Positions 19,854 through 25,175 of a stretch of 25,175 nt of DNA are shown here, one piece after another. The notes beneath the pieces were generated by a model. That model saw only the letters and a list, made by a program, of their open reading frames with translations, ran no database searches and was not told where the DNA came from. Position 1 is the first letter of the stretch. Each line of letters starts with the position of its first letter. Location of the stretch: the IMG/VR virus record IMGVR_UViG_3300032088_000075, positions 1-25,175 of that record. One strand, 5' to 3'. The stretch comes from a virus. Both the position numbers and the translations under genes were made by a program.

Positions 19854-22370
19854 ATGAATACAAAATTTTACACAAACGTTTCTCGTTATGGCAATTCATT
19901 GCTGTATCGCGGATACAGAAGCGGCAAAAAAATACAAACAAAAATCAAATATCAACCGACTTATTTCGTAAGTACGGCAAAACCTTCTGCGTGGAAATCG
20001 CTTGATGGAGCTAAGGTGTCTCCAATCAAATTTGATTCTATGCGCGACGCAAAAGAGTGGTTACAGGTAAATTCACAAGTTGTTGGTAGACACATTTACG
20101 GTAACAACAAACACATTCCGGCTTTTATCAACGACGAATTCCCAGGTGAAATCAAATTTGATCGTAATCTCATTAATGTAACCACGATCGATATCGAGGT
20201 ACAATCAGATGCAGGATTTCCAGTGCCTGAAGAAGCTGCACATGAAATTACAGCAATCTGTATGAAAAATAATATTGACAACACGTTCTATGTTTGGGGT
20301 CTTAAAGGCTATGATGTAGAAAACAGCATCATGCAAGAAAATCGTGTTGTCTATAAGCATTGCAAAACTGAATCAGAGCTTTTACTTGAATTCATTGCGC
20401 ATTGGTCTTTACCATCGCAATGTCCAGATGTAATCACCGGATGGAATTCACGGTTTTTTGATATACCTTATATTGTAAATCGCATTATTAAAATTCACGG
20501 TGAAGAGTTTGTTCGTAGATTATCCCCATGGGGATTGATCGATCGTCGTGATATTACGACAATGCAACGTAAGCAAATGGCATATGAAATACAGGGTATT
20601 GCTCAGATGGATTACCTGGACTTATTTAAAAAGTTTGGTTACTCTTATGGCCCACAAGAAACTTATAAACTTGATCATATTGCTTCAGTTGTTCTCGGTG
20701 AGAAAAAACTAAGTTACGAAGAACATGGCAATTTGCATACTCTTTACAAACATGATCATCAAAAGTTTATTGACTATAACATCAAAGACGTTGATCTAGT
20801 AGATCGATTCGAAGATAAAATGGGATTGATTACACTTGCTTTAACTATGGCATATCGTGGCGGTGTAAACTACAGCGATGTCATGGGTACTACTGCAATA
20901 TGGGATGCTATCATATTCCGTAATCTTTATGCAAATCAAGTTATAATTCCATTCGCTGAAGAGAAGTTTAAAACTCCATATCCGGGTGGTTATGTAAAAG
21001 ATCCACATGTAGGAATGCACGAATGGGTAGTTTCTTTTGACTTAAACTCACTATATCCATCAATTATTATGCAGAACAACATGTCTCCAGAAACTATTAT
21101 TCCAGGCAAAGTTGCAAATGTCAATGTTGATAGTCTTCTTTCTGGAGAAATTAAACCTAGACTTGACGCTAACGAATGTGCTTCTGCCTCAGGTCAGTAT
21201 TTCAAAACCGATGAGCAAGGCATTCTACCAAAGATCATTGATGAAATGTACAGCGAGCGTGTTGTAATTAAACGACAAATGATCGCATCTCAGAAAGAAC
21301 TAGAAAGGATTGATAAAAATGACAAACAAGAATTATACAGAGTGCAGCGAGATATCGCTATCGCAGAGAATCAACAAATGTCTATTAAAATTCTCCTTAA
21401 TTCTCTTTATGGTGCTCTCGGCAACAAATATTTCAGATTCTTCGATCAGCGAATCGCAGAAGGAATTACACTTACTGGACAGCTTACAATCAGATGGGCT
21501 GAAAAAGCAATTAATACTTACCTCAACTCAGTGCTTAAGACTAAGAAAGACTATGTCCTCGCAATCGATACCGATTCAGTGTATGTCTGCTTAGACGATC
21601 TTGTTTCAGCCGTTAATCCAAAAAATCCATTGGAGTTTGTCGACACAGTTTGTAAAGAAAAACTTGAAGACGTCCTAGAAAAATCTTATACAGAATTGTT
21701 TGATATCATGGGTGGTATCGAAAATCGTATGGTGATGAAACGTGAAGCTATTGCTGATCGTGGTATTTGGACTGCTAAGAAACGCTACATTCTAAATGTC
21801 CTAGATAATGAAGGTGTTCGTTATGCTGAACCTAAACTAAAAATTATGGGTATCGAAGCTATTAAATCTTCGACTCCGGCACCATGTCGTGAAGCTTTAA
21901 AAGAGATGTTTAAAACTATCATTGTCGGAACTGAACGTGATGTGCAAAACAACATCGAATCATTCCGAACGTACTTTAAAACGCTGTCTCCAGATCAGAT
22001 TGCGTTCCCTAGAGGAATTACAAATCTCACTCAATTTAGAGACAAACAAACAATCTACCGCAAAGGAACTCCGATCCATGCCCGCGGCGGTATCTTGTAC
22101 AACAAAATGTTAAAAGATCTTTCACTAGATAAGCAATACAATAAAATTCAAAATGGCGAGAAAATTAAGTTTATATACTTACGAACACCAAACCACATTA
22201 AGGAAAATGTAATTTCTTTCTTAGACTACCTTCCAGAAGAGTTTGGCTTACATCGCTATATTGATTATGATACACAATTTAATAAGACGTTCTTAGATGT
22301 TATCGATCCAATTCTATTAGCAGTTGGATGGAATTCTAAAGAGATAGCAACCCTAGATGAATTCTTTTAA
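19854..22370 (+). CDS. 43: DNA polymerase gp43 (family B)
   Basis: An 838-aa replicative polymerase (T4 gp43 is 898 aa). The proofreading exonuclease is intact: Exo I TTIDIEVQSD with Asp113 and Glu115, Exo II NSRFFDIPY, and Exo III YNIKDVDLVD. Polymerase motifs are also complete: A, FDLNSLYPSI with Asp396; B, KILLNSLYGALGN; and C, AIDTDSVYV with Asp572 and Asp574. The C-terminus, EIATLDEFF, resembles the clamp-binding tail that attaches T4 gp43 to gp45. It has two promoters of its own, so polymerase levels are probably set apart from the upstream clamp operon. The first Met has AAATGG-type weak ribosome binding, which could reflect translational autoregulation as in T4, but I see no clear operator hairpin. 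Confidence 0.98.
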   Translation: MNTKFYTNVSRYGNSLLYRGYRSGKKIQTKIKYQPTYFVSTAKPSAWKSLDGAKVSPIKFDSMRDAKEWLQVNSQVVGRHIYGNNKHIPAFINDEFPGEIKFDRNLINVTTIDIEVQSDAGFPVPEEAAHEITAICMKNNIDNTFYVWGLKGYDVENSIMQENRVVYKHCKTESELLLEFIAHWSLPSQCPDVITGWNSRFFDIPYIVNRIIKIHGEEFVRRLSPWGLIDRRDITTMQRKQMAYEIQGIAQMDYLDLFKKFGYSYGPQETYKLDHIASVVLGEKKLSYEEHGNLHTLYKHDHQKFIDYNIKDVDLVDRFEDKMGLITLALTMAYRGGVNYSDVMGTTAIWDAIIFRNLYANQVIIPFAEEKFKTPYPGGYVKDPHVGMHEWVVSFDLNSLYPSIIMQNNMSPETIIPGKVANVNVDSLLSGEIKPRLDANECASASGQYFKTDEQGILPKIIDEMYSERVVIKRQMIASQKELERIDKNDKQELYRVQRDIAIAENQQMSIKILLNSLYGALGNKYFRFFDQRIAEGITLTGQLTIRWAEKAINTYLNSVLKTKKDYVLAIDTDSVYVCLDDLVSAVNPKNPLEFVDTVCKEKLEDVLEKSYTELFDIMGGIENRMVMKREAIADRGIWTAKKRYILNVLDNEGVRYAEPKLKIMGIEAIKSSTPAPCREALKEMFKTIIVGTERDVQNNIESFRTYFKTLSPDQIAFPRGITNLTQFRDKQTIYRKGTPIHARGGILYNKMLKDLSLDKQYNKIQNGEKIKFIYLRTPNHIKENVISFLDYLPEEFGLHRYIDYDTQFNKTFLDVIDPILLAVGWNSKEIATLDEFF

Positions 22371-22379
22371 AAATAACTG

Positions 22380-22408
22380 TGTACAAACCACTAGAGTTGT
22401 GTTATAAT
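22380..22408 (+). promoter_or_regulatory. Early-type promoter for the second Sm-like gene and MazG operon
   Basis: TGTACA at 22380-22385, 17 bases, TATAAT at 22403-22408 with an extended -10 TG. It begins a run of overlapping genes reaching at least 24909. Confidence 0.88.
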
Positions 22409-22431
22409 ATACCATATACAGGAGAAAAAAA

Positions 22432-22707
22432 ATGAAAATAGTAAGATTGACAACAGGTGATGAAGTCATTTGTAATGTCGTAGAAACAGAAAATGTAGTA
22501 GCTATTACAGATGCGTTTTCTATGATTGCTACAGAGCCGGGCAAGATTGGATTTATTCCATTTATGGCCTATGCTAAAAATGAGCAATTCATAATTGATA
22601 AGAAATTTGTAGTCATGATTGTAGATCCGGTTGACGAAATTGTAGATCAAATCAGATCTATGACTAGTGGAATTGTTACGCCCCAAAAGCAAGGAATCAT
22701 AGTATGA
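22432..22707 (+). CDS. Sm-like (LSm-fold) small protein, copy 2
   Basis: A 91-aa protein: MKIVRLTTGDEVICNVVETENVVAITDAFSMI, then GKIGFIPFMAYAKNEQFIIDKKFVVMIVDPVDEIVDQIRSM. This alternating strand pattern with the LTTGDEVIC turn is a recurrent small Sm-like barrel family in marine phages, and it aligns with the protein at 8038 but lacks that copy's acidic tail. Sm-like proteins often bind RNA or regulate translation; for this family I know of no proven role. GGAG precedes the ATG and the stop overlaps the MazG start (ATGA). Confidence 0.78.
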   Translation: MKIVRLTTGDEVICNVVETENVVAITDAFSMIATEPGKIGFIPFMAYAKNEQFIIDKKFVVMIVDPVDEIVDQIRSMTSGIVTPQKQGIIV

Positions 22708-23117
22708 GTAAGAACTGGGTAGAAGACATCGAAAAGATGCAAGATAAATTTGGAACTCTTGATTGGGTATTCGATAATAAAGCAGACACTGAAAAGCTTA
22801 AAAAGTTTTTAAAGTTCCGTATTGACTTTTTGCAAGAAGAACTGGACGAAACTAAAAAAGCATATGAGACTATGGATGGTGAAGAAATCGTCGATGGTTT
22901 AATTGATCTCTGTGTTGTAGCAATCGGAACACTTGACGCTTTCAACGTTGATGCGTATAAAGCTTGGGATGAAGTTCTAAAAGCTAATATAACAAAAACT
23001 GTCGGCGTAAAAGAAGGCCGACCAAATCCATTAGGACTTCCAGACCTAATGAAACCCGAAGGTTGGAAAGCTCCATCTCACGAAGGTAACCATGGTATCT
23101 TTAACGATATTCGATAG
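22704..23117 (+). CDS. mazG: MazG-like nucleotide pyrophosphohydrolase
   Basis: A 137-aa all-alpha NTP pyrophosphatase. The metal-binding motif EExxE...ExxD is visible as Glu45-Glu46-x-x-Glu49 and Glu61-x-x-Asp64, followed by DLCVVAIGTLDAFNVDAYKAWDEVLKANITK, the family's last helix and its K-x-N-x-x-K substrate loop. It would hydrolyse (d)NTPs to monophosphates, either cleaning the nucleotide pool or, as proposed for phage MazG, altering host nucleotide signals. The C-terminal 35 residues (GRPNPLGLPDLMKPEGWKAPSHEGN) are typical of the phage subgroup. It overlaps both neighbours and is part of a nucleotide-metabolism operon. Confidence 0.88.
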   Translation: MSKNWVEDIEKMQDKFGTLDWVFDNKADTEKLKKFLKFRIDFLQEELDETKKAYETMDGEEIVDGLIDLCVVAIGTLDAFNVDAYKAWDEVLKANITKTVGVKEGRPNPLGLPDLMKPEGWKAPSHEGNHGIFNDIR

Positions 23118-24009
23118 TATATACGATAACAAAACTGATAAGCGAGTTGATTATAATTCGTTTGATGACTTTGAAAAAGTATTATACAAATTGGCCAATA
23201 GTGATAAGTATCAGAAAAAAGCTGATGCTCCTTTAATATCACCGGCCACATATAAGACCGAAACTACTCGAGCTAACGTGAATGTTGTTAGTTGGGGTGG
23301 TTTCGGCATTGTCGATGTCGATGATTATGAAGGCTCTATAGATGATATTCATGAGAAGTATTCTAAATACAAATATGTTTGCTATTCTACGGCAAGCTCA
23401 ACTAAGGCACATCCAAAGTTTAGATTAGTATTTCCATTGACGCAATGTGTTGATGCTGATAAAATCAAGCATTTTTGGTTTGCGTTAAATAAAGAAATAG
23501 GAGACATCGCAGATGCCCAAACAAAAGATCTTAGCAGAATGTACTACGTCCCTTCAAGATACAAAGGGTCGTACAACTTCATATTCACACACGATGGAAT
23601 TACCATGGATCCGAATGGACTTATGGAACAGCACAGATACGTCGTACCAAATGAATCGTTTTTCGATAAGTTACCAGACTCTATTAAAAGGAGTCTTATA
23701 CAACATCGACAAGAAAAACTCAATAACACTGACTTTTCATGGACCGGATATCAAGACTGTCCTTTTGTAAATAAGAAGCAAATCGAAGATTACAAAAAAA
23801 TTACTGGTTCAGGTTGGTATTTGCAGATGTACAAAATTATGGTATCGACCGCAGGTAATGCAGTACAACGAGGTTATCCTATCTCTGCTCGTGAAGTCGC
23901 TTGGATTTGTTCAGACCTGGACAATGACACTGGCGGTTGGTACGGAAAAAGGGATATGGTGAAAGAAGCGGAACGAGCAATTGATTTTGTTTTTAAAAAT
24001 AACATTTAG
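23092..24009 (+). CDS. Primase-polymerase (AEP)-like replication protein
   Basis: A 305-aa protein. Residues 70-80, GFGIVDVDDYE, provide an acidic D-x-D-type motif (Asp75, Asp77); 98-115, CYSTASSTKAHPKFRLVF, resembles the S-x-H/K motif II of archaeo-eukaryotic primase-like enzymes; and DLSRMYYVPSR (146-156) resembles motif III in the phage and plasmid replication versions. The C-terminal third, with ISAREVAWICSDLDNDTGGWYGKRDM, could be a PriCT-like helical domain. Together these suggest a primase-like or replication-initiator protein, but the catalytic pattern is matched only by eye. T4 relatives use a different (DnaG-type) primase, gp61, so this would be an extra enzyme. AAGG lies five bases before the ATG, and the start overlaps mazG by 26 bases. 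Confidence 0.62.
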   Translation: MVSLTIFDSIYDNKTDKRVDYNSFDDFEKVLYKLANSDKYQKKADAPLISPATYKTETTRANVNVVSWGGFGIVDVDDYEGSIDDIHEKYSKYKYVCYSTASSTKAHPKFRLVFPLTQCVDADKIKHFWFALNKEIGDIADAQTKDLSRMYYVPSRYKGSYNFIFTHDGITMDPNGLMEQHRYVVPNESFFDKLPDSIKRSLIQHRQEKLNNTDFSWTGYQDCPFVNKKQIEDYKKITGSGWYLQMYKIMVSTAGNAVQRGYPISAREVAWICSDLDNDTGGWYGKRDMVKEAERAIDFVFKNNI

Positions 24010-24020
24010 GAGAAAAACGA

Positions 24021-24446
24021 ATGTACAGATATAGGGTTTATATAACAAGAGTGGTAGACGGAGACACTGTCGACGTAGACGTTGATCTAGGTTTTGGCAT
24101 GATCTATAAGAAACAAAGAGTACGGATGGTCGCGATTGACACTCCTGAATCTAGAACCAGAGATCTAGAAGAAAAGTTTTATGGTAAGCAGTCAAAGTAC
24201 TTTCTAGAAAGTCTACTAAAAGACCAAAAGATCCAACTCGTGTCTCATGATAAAGGTAAGTTTGGTAGGATACTTGGTGAATTATATGTTGACGGAGTAG
24301 AAATTTCAATTAATCAACTAATGATTGATAATCACCATGCAGTTCCTTACTATGGTGGTAATAAAGAAGCCACTGAAAAGCACCATATAGCAAATAGAAA
24401 AGTGTTAAACGAACAAGGCATTAATTATGATCCGTCAGATAGATGA
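24021..24446 (+). CDS. Staphylococcal nuclease (SNase)-family nuclease
   Basis: A 141-aa thermonuclease-type protein. It has VVDGDTVDVDVDLGF with metal-binding Asp residues, VRMVAIDTPES with Arg35, Asp40 and Glu43, and KGKFGRILGELYVDG with Arg83, the full catalytic set of the family. No signal peptide is present, so it acts inside the cell, for example in breaking down host DNA or RNA to nucleotides that would feed the pyrophosphohydrolases in the same operon. GGAG lies nine bases before the ATG. Its 3' end overlaps the next gene by 20 bases. Confidence 0.92.
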   Translation: MYRYRVYITRVVDGDTVDVDVDLGFGMIYKKQRVRMVAIDTPESRTRDLEEKFYGKQSKYFLESLLKDQKIQLVSHDKGKFGRILGELYVDGVEISINQLMIDNHHAVPYYGGNKEATEKHHIANRKVLNEQGINYDPSDR

Positions 24447-24909
24447 TCTTTCTGGTAAGTATTCGGCCATTGTGCCAGAATCATTTATTACACACAGAGA
24501 CGTCATGAAACACCGGCTAAAACAAGGTATTCGTGGCGCGAACTGCGAATTCCCTGAGCACCACCAATGTTCTTTAAGAGAACAAAATCAATCTCATGCA
24601 GAGAGACATGAGAAGCGATATGACACAATTTTTTTGCCTACTAATGAAACATTAGACTATAAGCAATATGCCGCAGCCGGTATTTATATATCTGACTTTT
24701 GTATAGAGAATATGCGAAGCGGAATAACCCAAAAACTTGTTATATGGAAATGGCTTCCATATAACCAAGCTCCGACGTTGACCGCTGGTTGTCAGATAGG
24801 GTATGAAATACTAGGAAGCGTCGATTGGGAATATATAGAAGCTAATATATTCAGAGTCGGGCCCAATCCTAAGGACAAGCATAGATTTACATACCAACCT
24901 ATTTCATAA
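24427..24909 (+). CDS. Protein of unknown function with a Cys/His cluster
   Basis: A 160-aa protein I do not recognise. The N-terminal part has Cys40, His45, His46, Cys48, His57 and His61 close together (ANCEFPEHHQC, then SHAERHEKRYD), which could bind a metal. The C-terminal half is mixed strand and helix with several tryptophans (IWKWLPYN, VDWEY) and no membrane segment. It overlaps the SNase gene by 20 bases and has no evident ribosome site, so translation is probably coupled. Being co-expressed with a nuclease and MazG hints at nucleic-acid turnover or host takeover, but that is context only. Confidence 0.75.
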   Translation: MIRQIDDLSGKYSAIVPESFITHRDVMKHRLKQGIRGANCEFPEHHQCSLREQNQSHAERHEKRYDTIFLPTNETLDYKQYAAAGIYISDFCIENMRSGITQKLVIWKWLPYNQAPTLTAGCQIGYEILGSVDWEYIEANIFRVGPNPKDKHRFTYQPIS

Positions 24910-24935
24910 TACGTCAAAATAAATGAAAAAAAGTG

Positions 24936-24964
24936 TGTACAACTATAGCAAATTGTGTTATAAT
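24936..24964 (+). promoter_or_regulatory. Early-type promoter for the last gene
   Basis: TGTACA at 24936-24941, 17 bases, TATAAT at 24959-24964 with an extended -10 TG. The leader ATATAAAATTGAAA matches that of gp43. Confidence 0.88.
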
Positions 24965-24992
24965 AACCATATAAAATTGAAAAGGCATTATT

Positions 24993-25175
24993 ATGAAATT
25001 CGATGAAGGTAAAGCTCCTCTAGCTTTAATTCCACCGGAAGCACTAGTACAAATCGCTGAAGTCTTTGGCTTCGGCGCCGAGAAGTATGGCGTAAATAAT
25101 TGGCGAGATGACGGTGATTCAACCAGTAAGTTACGAACTTATTCGTCAATTCAAAGGCATCTTAACGCATGGCAT
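24993..25175 (+). CDS. dATP/dGTP diphosphohydrolase-like protein (N-terminal part)
   Basis: The first 61 codons of a gene that runs off the window. The sequence MKFDEGKAPLALIPPEAL, then VFGFGAEKYGVNNWRDD and SIQRHLNAWH, follows the pattern of the phage dATP/dGTP diphosphohydrolase N-terminal domain (also labelled DUF5664): a K-x-PL-LIPP start, GA-KYG-x-NW and an RHL-AW helix. Such enzymes belong to the MazG-like hydrolases and would cut deoxynucleoside triphosphates. It has its own early-type promoter and an AAAGG ribosome site. The C-terminal half is not visible. Confidence 0.78.
   Translation, partial: MKFDEGKAPLALIPPEALVQIAEVFGFGAEKYGVNNWRDDGDSTSKLRTYSSIQRHLNAWH

Noticed and set aside
24993-25175. 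Idea that the phage carries 2-aminoadenine DNA because of the dATP/dGTP hydrolase-like gene
   Set aside because: Only the N-terminal part is visible and no PurZ-like gene is in the window.
1-25175. tRNA genes, CRISPR arrays, insertion sequences, integrase or attachment sites
   Set aside because: No cloverleaf, regularly spaced repeats, transposase or integrase motifs were found on reading both strands.

Overview
The window is a stretch of the core genome of a T4-like (Straboviridae/Kyanoviridae-type) tailed phage of the marine 'exo-T-even' kind. The evidence is gene content and order: gp19-20-67-21-22-23, then a gp3-slot tail protein, UvsY, UvsW, gp55, gp47, gp46, then gp45, gp44, gp62, RegA and gp43. 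Hsp20, a CobS-like AAA+ ATPase, a MazG-like pyrophosphohydrolase and small SH3/Sm-barrel proteins are interspersed, as is typical of cyanophages and pelagiphages. The DNA is AT-rich. There are no photosynthesis genes and I recognise no tRNAs, so the host cannot be named. Every recognisable gene lies on the + strand.

Layout. 1-5281: the tail tube end and head morphogenesis block (portal, core, protease, scaffold, capsid), closed by a strong terminator. 5351-6023: a small membrane peptide and a tail-tube-fold protein. 6083-8415: UvsY, the UvsW helicase and a Sm-like protein. 8576-11926: late sigma factor gp55 and the gp47/gp46 recombination nuclease. 12049-15707: a large protein with an HExxH site and a VWA domain, a CobS/MoxR-like AAA+ ATPase and a small protein. 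15768-22370: the replication block (clamp, clamp loader, RegA, DNA polymerase) interrupted by two late-type cassettes, a 91-aa acidic protein and Hsp20. 22432-25175: a second Sm-like protein, MazG, a primase-like protein, a staphylococcal-type nuclease, an orphan, and the start of a dATP/dGTP diphosphohydrolase-like gene.

Regulation is readable. Nine promoters share TGTACA, exactly 17 bases, then TATAAT; they stand before gp55, the VWA gene, cobS, gp45, gp43 (twice, as a tandem duplication), the second Sm-like gene and the last gene, and one faces leftward (antisense) between the first Sm-like gene and gp55. Six TATAAATA late promoters, the type read by RNA polymerase with gp55, precede structural or late genes. 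In two of them the expected start of transcription falls on the A of the start codon, implying leaderless mRNAs. Two others share a conserved, covarying hairpin leader.

The most interesting items are the CobT/NorD-like metallopeptidase-VWA protein paired with a CobS-like ATPase, the repeated structured late leader, the leaderless late promoters, and the antisense early promoter. All assignments are by reading motifs and remembered family features; no search was run.
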